Source of the DNA: Megasphaera micronuciformis F0359 | GTDB taxonomy: Bacteria; Bacillota; Negativicutes; Veillonellales; Megasphaeraceae | Direction: 5' to 3' | NCBI RefSeq assembly: GCF_000165735.1 | Contig: NZ_GL538208.1 | Location: forward strand, 684,074 to 748,073 | DNA length: 64,000 bases | Shown: piece by piece, positions 35,702 to 46,396 of the stretch | Numbering within the stretch: the stretch's first letter is position 1 | Layout of the letters: each line of letters opens with the position of its first letter | The notes under the pieces: generated by a model | The model's input: only the letters and a program-made list of their open reading frames with translations | Database searches by the model: none | What the model was told of the DNA's origin: nothing | Translations under genes and position numbers: made by a program

Positions 35702-37585
35702 TTAAGTCCGTTTAAATAACTTTGCCAATTCATCAGGCGTAAAGCGAACGATAATAGGACGTCCATGCGGGCATACATAAGGGGTTTCCGTATGGAAGAG
35801 GGCTTCCAACAGTTCCTTCATTTCCCGAATATTCAAGGTGTCTCCGGCCTTTACCGCTCCGTGGCATGACAAATATGCCAAGGACGAATGGCGTAATGTC
35901 GCCTTATCCGTCTGCGGACTTTCATGTAAAATATGGCAAATTTCCTGCAATGAATCGGCAATATGTGACGTAGGTAAATCAGCGGGAATCGCTTCCATCC
36001 GCAAGGTCGTCGGGCCTGCCTCCGTATAAATATAGCCTAAATCTCGAAAAACCTCTTCTTTTTCCGAAAACAGTTGCATGTCACTACTGTCGGCTTCGAC
36101 AAACTCGGCGGTCAACAACTGTTGACTGGGCATACTTTCCGTACGTTTACAGAATTTATCATACCGAACCCGTTCATGGGCTGCATGTTGATCGATAATA
36201 TATAAATCTTCACCCTTCTTCGCCACAATATAGCAATCCGCTACGGCTCCCAAGGGAATGAAGACGTCTTCATCACCGTCAAAATGAATAACGGAATGTT
36301 CCTTCATCGACTCCGATAACTCTTCCCGAACTGCCGAGAACGGATTTTCTTCTCCCGCCGCATACGCTTTTACATGAGGTTCCGGCGTATAAGGCTTATC
36401 TTGCCGTTGTACAGGCACATAACCGTGTTCCAACGAGCCGCCATTATTTTTTCGCCCCTCAGTCGAAAATCCACCGTCTCGGGGTGTAGAGAAGGTAAAG
36501 CTTCCCTGTCTGTTCTCAACTTCTTTCGCAGGCACAGCCTTTTCAATTTGGCGCGTTGACAAATTAACGGGTGTCGCAATTTGTTCGGGCTTTTCCCGAC
36601 TCATTAAGGCCATAATAATACAATGATATACGGCTCGATACATCTGCTGTTCATCGGCAAACTTGATTTCCGTCTTAGCCGGATGAACGTTTACATCAAT
36701 AGTTGCCGGATCCGTTTCTACATACAAGAGGGCAAAGGGATATCCCGACTTGGGTAACATGGCATGGTAGGCGTTTTCAATAGCCTTAAAGACGACAGCA
36801 TTGTGAATGACCCGTCTATTGACTATACATGTCTGCCAGGCACGCGTACTCTTTAATAAGGACGGCTTACCGACAAAGCCGTGTATCGTAAAATTTTCAT
36901 TTTCATAAGTTACGGGAAATACTTCCTTGGCTACAGCCGCGCCGTAAATGGCGGCAATCGTTTCCAAATCATCCCCCGTTCCTCCTGTCTGTAAGACCGT
37001 GCGGCCGTTGTTAATAAACGTAAAAGCCACGTCCGGACGAGTGAGGGCCAACTTCGTAATAATATCGGAAATCTTCGAACTTTCCGTCCGTTCACTTTTC
37101 ATAAACTTTTTTCGAGCCGGCGTATTGAAGAACAAGTTGCGCACTTCCATGGTCGTACCGACGGAAGCACCCGTGTGTTCTTCTTCTTTAACGGAACCGC
37201 CCGACAGTACCATACGAAAAGCCAGGTCCGTATCATTCATGCGCGTCGTCATGACCAGTTCGGAAACGGCGGCTATACTCGGTACGGCTTCACCGCGAAA
37301 TCCTAAGGAGGTAATGGAAAAAATATCTTCAATAGAACTTATCTTACTCGTTCCGTGACGAATAATACTCTTTTTCGCATCTTCTTCACTCATGCCGCTG
37401 CCGTTATCGCTGACACGCATATATGAACTGCCTCCGTCGGCAATTTCTATTTCTACCGTTGTAGCCCCTGCATCCAGGGCATTTTCCGTCAATTCCTTAA
37501 TAACCGAGGAGGGACGTTCAACTACTTCCCCGGCTGCAATTTTATTGGCCGTTTTTTCATCGAGTACATGTATAATGGAGCTCAC
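35702..37585 (-). CDS. mutL: DNA mismatch repair protein MutL
   Basis: 627 aa. N-terminal GHKL ATPase with KIAAGEVVERPSSVIKELTENALDAG, DNGSGM, and GFRGEA. C-terminal endonuclease-type metal site DQHAAHERVRYD (family consensus ends in E; here D, conservative) and CPHGRPIIVRFT, so this is the nicking class of MutL with no MutH needed. A 4-nt overlap with mutS couples translation. Confidence 0.96.
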   Translation of the reverse strand: MSSIIHVLDEKTANKIAAGEVVERPSSVIKELTENALDAGATTVEIEIADGGSSYMRVSDNGSGMSEEDAKKSIIRHGTSKISSIEDIFSITSLGFRGEAVPSIAAVSELVMTTRMNDTDLAFRMVLSGGSVKEEEHTGASVGTTMEVRNLFFNTPARKKFMKSERTESSKISDIITKLALTRPDVAFTFINNGRTVLQTGGTGDDLETIAAIYGAAVAKEVFPVTYENENFTIHGFVGKPSLLKSTRAWQTCIVNRRVIHNAVVFKAIENAYHAMLPKSGYPFALLYVETDPATIDVNVHPAKTEIKFADEQQMYRAVYHCIIMALMSREKPEQIATPVNLSTRQIEKAVPAKEVENRQGSFTFSTPRDGGFSTEGRKNNGGSLEHGYVPVQRQDKPYTPEPHVKAYAAGEENPFSAVREELSESMKEHSVIHFDGDEDVFIPLGAVADCYIVAKKGEDLYIIDQHAAHERVRYDKFCKRTESMPSQQLLTAEFVEADSSDMQLFSEKEEVFRDLGYIYTEAGPTTLRMEAIPADLPTSHIADSLQEICHILHESPQTDKATLRHSSLAYLSCHGAVKAGDTLNIREMKELLEALFHTETPYVCPHGRPIIVRFTPDELAKLFKRT

Positions 37586-40179
37586 GAAATACCGCTTCCT
37601 TTCTTGGCTTCACGTTGCAAATCATGCAAAAACGAAATGGCTTCGATAGGGGTCATACTCATAACATCCACATGAAGCAACTTGTCCGTTACGGCATCTG
37701 TAAACAGTCCCGATGACGCATAAGTCGCTTCCTCATCGGGGATCTGCCGCGACGGCACTGCCGCAGCCCCGCCTTCCAATTCTTCCAAAATAACTTCGGC
37801 ACGCTTCAAAAGACCTTCGGGAAGGCCCGCCAAACGAGCTACATGTAAGCCGTAACTGCGATCGGCTCCGCCCGGTATAATACGCCGCAAGAATTTGATG
37901 GACTTGCCCCGTTCTCGAACGGCGACGGTATAGTTCTTCAAAAGACTTGATTCGTCCGCCATGGAAACCAACTCATGATAGTGCGTGGCAAAGAGAGTAA
38001 ATGCGTGAACGTGTTTTAAACAATATTCAATAACCGCCTTGGCAATGGACATACCGTCGAAGGTACTCGTACCTCGGCCGATCTCATCCAAAATCAACAA
38101 ACTGCGGCACGTGGCATGTTTTAAAATATAGGATACTTCCTTCATTTCCGTCATAAACGTACTTTGACCCGTTAAAATATCGTCACTGGCACCGATACGC
38201 GTAAAAATCCTGTCAACAGGGCAAATATCGGCACTCTCGGCAGGGATAAAAGACCCCGTCTGTGCCATTAATATCAAGACTGCCGTCTGACGCATATACG
38301 TCGATTTACCGGCCATATTGGGTCCCGTTATAACAAGAACTTCGTGATCCGTATGATTAAGCGTAACATCATTAGGCACAAAGAGTTCGTTTTTATTATA
38401 TTGCTCAATAATGGGATGACGACCTTCTTCGATGCGAATGACTTCACGGCTGTTTAATGCAGGCCGTACGTAGCGATTCTCCTTGGCACATACGGCCAGG
38501 CTGTACAAGCTGTCCGCTACGGCTACGGCACGAGCCGTTTCCTGCATGGCCGCAATATGGCCGCGAACTTCTTCGCGCAACTGTGTAAACAGTTTATACT
38601 CCAAAGCAGTCAATCGTTCCTGAGAAGTCAATACCTTTACTTCAAAATCTTTCAGTTCCGGAGTAATATACCGTTCCGCGTTGACCAAAGTCTGTTTACG
38701 TACATAATAAGGCGGAATCGGTTTCGTATTGGCGTGGGAGATTTCAAAATAATAGCCGAATACCTTCGTATAGCCGATTTTCAGCTTAATTCCAGTACTT
38801 TCTTTCTCCCGTTCTTCCAAGTCACGTAAAAAGGCATGACTGTTTTCGGATATGCTGCGAATTTCATCCAATTCTTCATTATATCCGTCACGAATGACAC
38901 CGCCGTTACGAATAACCGCAGCCGGTTCTTCCTTAACGGCACGACAAAGCAAATCGTACACGTAAGAATGAACATCCATGCATTCATTCAGTCTTTGTAA
39001 AATAGGTGCTCCCGCTTGTGATAAGATATGTTTTACGTCCGGCAGAATACGTAACGATTCACGCAAAGCCGTCATATCCTTAGGCCCGGCCGTACCCGTG
39101 CCGATGCGTGTCAAAATACGTTCGAAGTCATAAATCTTATCCAACGTATCGCCCAAGTCCTGACGCATAATTTCATGGCGTACCAAATCCTCTACACCGT
39201 CTTGCCGTTCCGTTATATCGTGAAGATTCAACAAAGGGGCTTCCAACCACTTACGCAATAAACGTCCGCCCATAGCCGTCTTCGTCCGGTCCAGCACGTC
39301 GAGAAGAGTTCCCTTGCGGCGACCGTCACGTACGTTCTGCGTAATTTCCAAATGGCGTAGACTCGATACATCAATAAGCATATTGCGTTCTGTCGTCAAA
39401 GGCCTCAACGAGGCGATATGAAAGACGTCGGCCTTCACCGTCTCTTTTACATAGGATAACAAGATACCGATAGTATAGGCCGCTTCCTTTGCCGCCTGAA
39501 AGGCATCTTCATCAAAATAATCGGCACCTGTTCGGGAATAGTCTATATCACCTTGCAGCTCGTAGAGCGTAAAAGCACAATGGTTCAGCCGCTCCGTAGT
39601 GAAACGCCGTAAAGAGGTAATGATTGCCGACTCCTTCGTATATACCACTTCCGCCGGTTCATACAAGGCAAAGATGTCCAAAAGTCGATCTTGAGTTTCG
39701 TCATCTCCGCAGGCCATCCACAGAGCTTCTCCTGTCGTTACGTCCGTCAGTACAAGCTGAATGCCGCCATTTTCTTCCCCTACAGCGGCAATATAGTTAT
39801 TCTTCTTCGACGCCACGGCATGCTCCATCGTCACGGTACCGGGTGTAATGACGCGAATGATTTCTCGCTTCACAAGACCTTTTACAGACTTAGGATCTTC
39901 CATTTGCTCGCAAATGGCAACCTTATAGCCCTTATGAACAAGGCGTTCAATATATGTATCGGCAGAGTGAAAGGGAACGCCGCACATGGGTACGCGTTCC
40001 TTATTGCCGCCGGCACGGCCGGTCAAGGTTAAATCCAATTCACGCGACGCCGTCAAGGCATCGTCAAAAAATAATTCATAAAAATCGCCTAAGCGAAAAA
40101 ACAGCAGTTTATCGGCACATGTCTCCTTGACTTCCAGATACTGCTTCATCATGGGCGTTAACTTCATTTCTTCGGCCAC
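37582..40179 (-). CDS. mutS: DNA mismatch recognition ATPase MutS
   Basis: 865 aa. N-terminal mismatch-recognition domain (MMKQYLEVKE; FFRLGDFYELFF, containing the F-x-E mismatch motif region), Walker A GPNMAGKSTYMRQ near residue 618, and Walker B LILDEIGRGTSTFDG. GTG start at 40179 has GGAGG 6 nt upstream, better placed than for the ATG four codons later; this makes the gene overlap the 3' end of miaB by 71 nt. Confidence 0.96.
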   Translation of the reverse strand: MAEEMKLTPMMKQYLEVKETCADKLLFFRLGDFYELFFDDALTASRELDLTLTGRAGGNKERVPMCGVPFHSADTYIERLVHKGYKVAICEQMEDPKSVKGLVKREIIRVITPGTVTMEHAVASKKNNYIAAVGEENGGIQLVLTDVTTGEALWMACGDDETQDRLLDIFALYEPAEVVYTKESAIITSLRRFTTERLNHCAFTLYELQGDIDYSRTGADYFDEDAFQAAKEAAYTIGILLSYVKETVKADVFHIASLRPLTTERNMLIDVSSLRHLEITQNVRDGRRKGTLLDVLDRTKTAMGGRLLRKWLEAPLLNLHDITERQDGVEDLVRHEIMRQDLGDTLDKIYDFERILTRIGTGTAGPKDMTALRESLRILPDVKHILSQAGAPILQRLNECMDVHSYVYDLLCRAVKEEPAAVIRNGGVIRDGYNEELDEIRSISENSHAFLRDLEEREKESTGIKLKIGYTKVFGYYFEISHANTKPIPPYYVRKQTLVNAERYITPELKDFEVKVLTSQERLTALEYKLFTQLREEVRGHIAAMQETARAVAVADSLYSLAVCAKENRYVRPALNSREVIRIEEGRHPIIEQYNKNELFVPNDVTLNHTDHEVLVITGPNMAGKSTYMRQTAVLILMAQTGSFIPAESADICPVDRIFTRIGASDDILTGQSTFMTEMKEVSYILKHATCRSLLILDEIGRGTSTFDGMSIAKAVIEYCLKHVHAFTLFATHYHELVSMADESSLLKNYTVAVRERGKSIKFLRRIIPGGADRSYGLHVARLAGLPEGLLKRAEVILEELEGGAAAVPSRQIPDEEATYASSGLFTDAVTDKLLHVDVMSMTPIEAISFLHDLQREAKKGSGIS

Positions 40180-41521
40180 AATCTTCCTCCCGTTTCAGGA
40201 CATGACCTTTAAGGACCCAAGTCTGTCCCTTATCCACATGTACTCGTATGGTATCACCGACGGCGCTCGTCCCGTCGTTTTCCCAAATGATCATCTTATT
40301 GCCCCGCGTCCTGCCGAACCAATGATTTTCATCATTTTTCGTAGGTCCTTCGACAATGACTTCATAGTCCTTGCCTTCCATCTCTACGTTATAAGCCAGG
40401 CTGATTTCATTCTGCACATCAGCTAATCGCTTCAAACGTCGACTCTTTTCATCTTGAGGAATCTGATTATCCATAGTCGCTGCCGGCGTTCCCGTACGGG
40501 GTGAATAAATAAATGTATAGGCCATGTCGTAGCGTACGCGCCTCAGCAAGTCGAGAGTCTCTTGAAACATCGCTTCCGTTTCACCGGGAAAGCCGACAAT
40601 AATATCGGTCGTCAAGACGGCTTGAGGCATCTTTTCTCGAATGTACGAGACCAACTCTTCGTAGTGTTCCGTCGTATAGCCGCGATTCATGCGTTTTAAA
40701 AGTTCCGTAGACCCGCTCTGCACAGGCAAATGAATATGGGATACTACCTTCTTGCACTGAGCGATGGCGTCGATCATGGTAAAAGTCATATCCTTCGGAT
40801 GGCTGGTCATATAACGAACCCGTTCAATGCCGTCAATGTCTTCTATAGCATATAAAAGGGCTGAAAAATCTGTACCGTCCTTAAAATCGAGTCCATATGA
40901 ATTGACGTTTTGACCCAGCAGAGTAATTTCCTTATAGCCTTCTTTGGCTAAGTTGCGGATTTCTTCTATAATTTCTTCTAAAGGCCGGCTCACTTCGCGA
41001 CCGCGCACATACGGAACAATACAATACGTACAAAACTTATTGCACCCGTTCATAATGGGAACCCAGGCAAAGAACTTCTGGAATCGCTTCGTCGGTACGG
41101 CGTGGAATATATTGTCTTCCATTTCCGTAGCCAACATGTGGCTTTCCTTCTGTCCCTCTTTGTCCTTGATTAAATCAATGAGCTTATGTATATTATGTGT
41201 GCCGATGACCAGGTCCAAATGAGGAGCCCGCTTAAAGAGGCGATCCTGCCATTCCTGGGCCATGCACCCCGTTACGGCTAAAATCAAATCCTTGTTCCGC
41301 GTCTTCAAATGCTTGAACTCGCCGATTTTCCCCAGTACCTTGTCTTCCGCCGTCTCACGTACACAACACGTATTCATAAGAATGACATCGGCTAACTCGG
41401 GGTCTTCCGTCGGCGTGTATCCCAGCTCTTCCAACTGCCCTGCATAGCGTTCCGAATCGGACTCGTTCATCTGACAACCGTAGGTCATTAAACAATAGTG
41501 CTTACTTGCCAATAAATCCAT
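40109..41521 (-). CDS. miaB: tRNA-2-methylthio-N6-dimethylallyladenosine synthase
   Basis: 470 aa radical SAM methylthiotransferase acting on MiaA-modified tRNA. N-terminal UPF0004 domain with YGCQMNESDSER and NTCCVRETAEDKV, radical SAM cluster CNKFCTYCIVPYVRG, and a C-terminal TRAM domain. The extra 25-residue polar tail is encoded in the overlap with mutS. Heads the operon miaB-mutS-mutL-miaA-rnmV-ksgA. Confidence 0.96.
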   Translation of the reverse strand: MDLLASKHYCLMTYGCQMNESDSERYAGQLEELGYTPTEDPELADVILMNTCCVRETAEDKVLGKIGEFKHLKTRNKDLILAVTGCMAQEWQDRLFKRAPHLDLVIGTHNIHKLIDLIKDKEGQKESHMLATEMEDNIFHAVPTKRFQKFFAWVPIMNGCNKFCTYCIVPYVRGREVSRPLEEIIEEIRNLAKEGYKEITLLGQNVNSYGLDFKDGTDFSALLYAIEDIDGIERVRYMTSHPKDMTFTMIDAIAQCKKVVSHIHLPVQSGSTELLKRMNRGYTTEHYEELVSYIREKMPQAVLTTDIIVGFPGETEAMFQETLDLLRRVRYDMAYTFIYSPRTGTPAATMDNQIPQDEKSRRLKRLADVQNEISLAYNVEMEGKDYEVIVEGPTKNDENHWFGRTRGNKMIIWENDGTSAVGDTIRVHVDKGQTWVLKGHVLKREEDCGRRNEVNAHDEAVSGSQGDMCR

Positions 41522-41774
41522 GTATAGTCTCCGTTACCTTCTTTTTATAATACTTTTAAAATTCGTTTTTACATTTAATGATACCATATTACGGAAGACT
41601 GCGACAGTATGAAAAGAAGGATACTCCGCACTTATGTTACCTTCCACAAATCAAAATAGCCGGGTATACTGCCTTAAATGAAGCGTATATTCTTATACGA
41701 CTCGGAAATCATTACCTAATGCCGTTTAACAATTGTTTTTGCACTATTTATTTCTTTGAACCCTTCCTTTTGTT
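41522..41774. other. Gene-free stretch upstream of miaB
   Basis: AT-rich leader side of miaB. It must contain the miaB promoter, but no convincing -35/-10 pair could be fixed. An 81-codon plus-strand frame crosses it and continues over the small-RNA promoter; its residue content is not protein-like. Confidence 0.5.
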
Positions 41775-41803
41775 TTGCATAAAACCTTTTCATCTGCTAT
41801 ACT
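41775..41803 (+). promoter_or_regulatory. Promoter of the orphan small RNA
   Basis: Plus-strand -35 TTGCAT (41775-41780), exactly 17-bp spacer, -10 TATACT (41798-41803); predicted start near 41810. No protein gene follows on this strand. Confidence 0.65.
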
Positions 41804-41809
41804 GTAACC

Positions 41810-41886
41810 AAAATAATCACTGATTTGGTATGAGCCCGACCAGGGGAATTGCACCCTGTTTGCGGCATACCGGTCGGTGATTTTTT
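41810..41886 (+). ncRNA. Candidate structured small RNA, about 77 nt
   Basis: Begins about 7 nt after the -10 box and ends in a T6 run (41881-41886). Segment GGTATG (41827-41832) can pair with CATACC (41866-41871), and CCGACC (41836-41841) with GGTCGG (41872-41877); the order a-b-a'-b' is that of an H-type pseudoknot, with an extra hairpin AGGG/CCCT (41842-41845/41854-41857) inside. Alternatively 41815-41832 pairs along its length with 41866-41882 to form a 17-bp terminator stem with several G-T wobbles and one bulge. Not a tRNA, 6S, SRP or tmRNA. Function unknown; could be a trans-acting sRNA, possibly related to the published Negativicutes-1 RNA motif (not tested). Confidence 0.55.
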
Positions 41887-42142
41887 ATTTGCATGCGGCT
41901 TTATATTCTTGCCATATTCATAATAGTGGAATGGTTGTTACCCGGAATGATGCGTAAGGCTACGGACGAATACTTCCGCTATTTTTATGTGTGTTGATTT
42001 GACGTAATTTGCAAGAAACTTTGCCTATCCCTTTATCACTGACGGGGTTGCTTCTCATATCTATCCTGATAAACATCCTCTCAAATACTTTCTTGTAAAA
42101 TAAATACGATTTAAAAATATTTATCATATCTTTGGCATACAA
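41887..42142. other. Gene-free stretch between small RNA and patB terminator
   Basis: No coding-like frame; a 60-codon minus-strand frame (41960-42142) has no Shine-Dalgarno or recognisable content. No repeat or insertion-sequence end seen. Confidence 0.5.
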
Positions 42143-42174
42143 AAACCGCCTGTCTCTCGAGAAACAGGCGGTTT
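42143..42174 (-). terminator. Terminator after the PatB-type gene
   Basis: Stem AAACCGCCTGT/ACAGGCGGTTT with a loop of about 10 nt, 9 nt past the stop, T-run on the minus strand. Confidence 0.85.
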
Positions 42175-42182
42175 ACTCTTCT

Positions 42183-43400
42183 TTATGTTCTTTCCTTAAT
42201 TGCCTTTACAATCCGCTTCAGCCCTTCTGCAATGAGGGTCCGAGGCATAGCCAGGTTGAGTCGTATATAGCCCTGTGCATTGTCTACAAAGAGAGCGTCC
42301 CCTCCTTCGAGAAGAACACCGGCTTTGTTGGCGAAGAATTCGGGAATATCTTCTACGTCAGCCAGATAAGCACTTAAGTCTACCCATGCCAGATAGGTGG
42401 CATCGGGAATGACAAAATGTGTTTCCGGCAATTCCCTGTCGAGTGTCTCCTTAACAAAGGCGAAGTTTCCGTCCAAGTAGGTCTTCATTTGATCAAGCCA
42501 TTCCCCGCCTTTTTCATAAGCTGCCTGATGCGCCGCAATGGCTAAGGGATTAACGTTCATAGCGTACGAATTGGTATAGGCAATATACCATTCTTTCAAC
42601 GTTTCATCTCGAATCAGGATTTCCGCAAACATAAGTCCCGCCATATTAAAGCATTTAGAAGCAGAGGTGCAAACAATAAGTTTGTCATAATCGGGCATAA
42701 TTTTAGCCATAGGAATGTGCCGCTTCCCTTGGCGCAGAAGGTCACAATGGATTTCATCGCTAATAATCCAAAGGTTATGTTTTTCTACAATAGCCGCAAC
42801 CTTCTTCAATTCCTCTTCCGTCCATACACGACCGGTCGGATTGTGAGGGTTACACCAAATCAAAAGCTTCGCCATAGGATGTGCGGCCGCCTTTTCCAAA
42901 GCTTCAAAGTCGATTTGCCAAACGCCCTTTTTATCTTTAACCAGACGATTGAAAACAGCCTGTTTTCCGTTGTACGTTAAAGGATGCTTAAAGTATCCGT
43001 AAGCAGGGGTGTTAACAATGGCATATTCGTGGTCCGTCAAAATAAATTCCGTCAACTTATAAAGAGCGGGAATGATACCGAGAGAAAAGCAAAAATCCTT
43101 TCGTTCATAAGTCCAGTCGTACATTTTTTTACTCCACTTGTTATAAGCGTCGTAAAATTCCTGTTCAAAAACCTGACTATAGCCGAGAATTCGCTTATCC
43201 AAGCGTTCTTTTATGGCATCAATAATATGGGGGCACATGGCAAATTCCATATCGGCTACCCACATGCGAATAAATTCTTCGTCCTTAAAAGGGAACTTCT
43301 TTTTTCCTTCAAAATCATGAAAAATATAACCGCGGAATCCGTCCGTATTCATGGCATTTGTATGCCGACGATCGACAATCTCATCAAAATTATACTTCAT
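42183..43400 (-). CDS. MalY/PatB family cystathionine beta-lyase/aminotransferase
   Basis: 405 aa class I/II PLP enzyme. PLP lysine in CTSASKCFNMAGL (about residue 245), NPHNPTGRVWTEEEL and DEIHCDLL are typical of PatB/MalY, which cleave cystathionine or other cysteine S-conjugates. Monocistronic: consensus promoter, Shine-Dalgarno AGGAGG 6 nt before ATG, and own terminator. Could serve methionine metabolism or sulfide release. Confidence 0.9.
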   Translation of the reverse strand: MKYNFDEIVDRRHTNAMNTDGFRGYIFHDFEGKKKFPFKDEEFIRMWVADMEFAMCPHIIDAIKERLDKRILGYSQVFEQEFYDAYNKWSKKMYDWTYERKDFCFSLGIIPALYKLTEFILTDHEYAIVNTPAYGYFKHPLTYNGKQAVFNRLVKDKKGVWQIDFEALEKAAAHPMAKLLIWCNPHNPTGRVWTEEELKKVAAIVEKHNLWIISDEIHCDLLRQGKRHIPMAKIMPDYDKLIVCTSASKCFNMAGLMFAEILIRDETLKEWYIAYTNSYAMNVNPLAIAAHQAAYEKGGEWLDQMKTYLDGNFAFVKETLDRELPETHFVIPDATYLAWVDLSAYLADVEDIPEFFANKAGVLLEGGDALFVDNAQGYIRLNLAMPRTLIAEGLKRIVKAIKERT

Positions 43401-43440
43401 TTTAATCCTCCTAAATCAGTATAGTTTAAAACTTAAAGTC

Positions 43441-43470
43441 ATCATATCACACTGATTTTTGCTATGTCAA
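43441..43470 (-). promoter_or_regulatory. Promoter of the PatB-type gene
   Basis: Consensus -35 TTGACA (43470-43465), 18-bp spacer, -10 TATGAT (43446-43441). Confidence 0.8.
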
Positions 43471-43493
43471 AGTAAAATGCCGACATACAAAAA

Positions 43494-43573
43494 ACCGTGA
43501 AAAACCGCTACTTTATACCCAAATAGACTTATATACATCGCACGGCTACGATGTATCGGCAAGCCTTCACGGT
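43494..43573 (-). other. Second structured element downstream of the ATP synthase operon
   Basis: Closing stem ACCGTGAA/TTCACGGT (43566-43573 and 43493-43500) followed on the minus strand by T6, enclosing a hairpin TACATCG/CGATGTA (43534-43540/43549-43555). Comes directly after the atpC terminator and before the patB promoter. Best read as a back-up terminator; a processed 3' RNA is possible. Confidence 0.4.
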
Positions 43574-43577
43574 ATAC

Positions 43578-43625
43578 AAAACGCCGGACAGACTATGTAC
43601 TTTCACATTGCCTGTCCGGCGTTTT
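43578..43625 (-). terminator. Terminator of the ATP synthase operon
   Basis: 14-bp perfect stem (AAAACGCCGGACAG/CTGTCCGGCGTTTT), 20-nt loop, 30 nt past the atpC stop. Confidence 0.85.
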
Positions 43626-43655
43626 GAGCCTATCAACTTATTCAGTTATCTGCAA

Positions 43656-44078
43656 CTACCGGCCTGAAAAGGTCTTTACTACATCCAGACGCTGAATGGC
43701 CCGTTTCAATGCCAATTCGGCACGAACATGGTCGATTTTTTCATTCTTGCTTGCTAAGCGGTCTTCTGCTCTATGTTTAGCAGCTTCCGCTCTCTTTACG
43801 TCAATGTCTTCAGGAAGTTCGGCCGCCGGCGTTACGATGGTGACCTTATTATCATTGACTTCCATGAAACCTTTGGCAACGGCGATCTTCTTTTCCGCTC
43901 CCTCTTTGGTAACCGTAAGGGGCCAAATGTCAAGAGATGCGATTAAGGGTGCATGACCGTGCATGACACCCAAATCACCGTCTAAAGCGCGCACAAGAAC
44001 AAACTCTACATCATCGCAATATACGGAAGCATCAGGTGTAATGACCTCCAGACGGAGCGTTCTAGCGGTTTCTTCCAT
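43656..44078 (-). CDS. atpC: ATP synthase epsilon subunit
   Basis: 140 aa central-stalk subunit: N-terminal beta-sandwich (TPDASVYCDDVEFVLVRALDGDLGVMHGHAPL) and a C-terminal two-helix domain (residues about 90-138, rich in KRAEAAKHRAEDRL) that can inhibit rotation. Last gene of the operon, 3 nt after atpD. Confidence 0.96.
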   Translation of the reverse strand: MEETARTLRLEVITPDASVYCDDVEFVLVRALDGDLGVMHGHAPLIASLDIWPLTVTKEGAEKKIAVAKGFMEVNDNKVTIVTPAAELPEDIDVKRAEAAKHRAEDRLASKNEKIDHVRAELALKRAIQRLDVVKTFSGR

Positions 44079-44081
44079 AGA

Positions 44082-45521
<1,440 letters not shown>

Positions 45522-45535
45522 TTAATACTTGTATC

Positions 45536-46393
45536 TTACTGCAACGCATTCGCACCGCTGACGATTTCCGTCAATTCGTTCGTAATGCCTGCCTGACGTA
45601 CCTTGTTATAATGAACCGTCAGGCGGTCGATCAGTTCGCCTGCATTATCCGTTGCCGATGTCATGGCCGTCATGCGGGCTCCGAGTTCACTCGCCGCCGA
45701 CTGAAGCAGGCTGTTGTAGACAAAGGCTTCCAAATACGTAGGCACCAAGGATGTGAGAACTTGGTTACTGTCGGGAGCAAAAAGATATTCTTCCTTCACT
45801 CCTTCTTCTTCGTTCAAATCCGCATCAATAGGAAGCAGCTTGGATACGGTTACGTCCTGAACCAGGGCCGAACGGAATTTCGTATATAAAACACAGACTT
45901 CATCCACTTCACCGTCCATAAAGCGTTTCACCGCTTCATTCATAACGGTTTGAGCGTGATGATACTGCGGCTTATCCGAAAACCCGCTCCACTTGCCGGC
46001 AGGTGTAATACGAAGGCGTTTCAAATACTCAACGGGCTTACGACCGGTCACGAGAAAGGTTACCGCATCTCTGCCCTTTTCGGCAACGATAGCGGCCATG
46101 GCTTTATTGATATTCGAACTGAAAGCTCCGGCCAAGCCTTTATCGGCACCGACAACAATATAGCAAGTACGTTTTACTTCCCGTTGTTCAAACAGGGGAC
46201 CGGCTTCACCGCTTGCGGCAGCTGCCAATCGACGCAACATGGCTTCGATTTTATCGGTAAAAGGAGCCGTTGCCAAAGCGCGATCCTGTGCACGACGCAG
46301 ACGTACGGAAGATACCATCTTCATGGCCTTCGTAATCTGTTGAGTATTCGTTACGGACTTAATCCGTCTGTTTATCTCGCGTGCACTCGGCAT
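45536..46393 (-). CDS. atpG: ATP synthase gamma subunit
   Basis: 285 aa rotor shaft. N-terminal helix RRIKSVTNTQQITKAMKMVS and C-terminal helix with MTSATDNAGELIDRL and YNKVRQAGITNEL, both characteristic. 3 nt after atpA. Confidence 0.97.
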   Translation of the reverse strand: MPSAREINRRIKSVTNTQQITKAMKMVSSVRLRRAQDRALATAPFTDKIEAMLRRLAAAASGEAGPLFEQREVKRTCYIVVGADKGLAGAFSSNINKAMAAIVAEKGRDAVTFLVTGRKPVEYLKRLRITPAGKWSGFSDKPQYHHAQTVMNEAVKRFMDGEVDEVCVLYTKFRSALVQDVTVSKLLPIDADLNEEEGVKEEYLFAPDSNQVLTSLVPTYLEAFVYNSLLQSAASELGARMTAMTSATDNAGELIDRLTVHYNKVRQAGITNELTEIVSGANALQ

Positions 46394-46396
46394 AGA

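Noticed and set aside
41578-41823. 81-codon plus-strand frame upstream of the small RNA
   Set aside because: Crosses the small-RNA promoter and start, has no ribosome-binding site, and its residue composition looks random.
41815-41882. Minus-strand reading of the small-RNA region as a cobalamin-type riboswitch
   Set aside because: A short GGTGCAATTCC stretch recalls cobalamin elements, but the segment is far too short for a cobalamin aptamer, lacks the rest of the core, and the next minus-strand gene (miaB) is 300 nt away and not a cobalamin gene.
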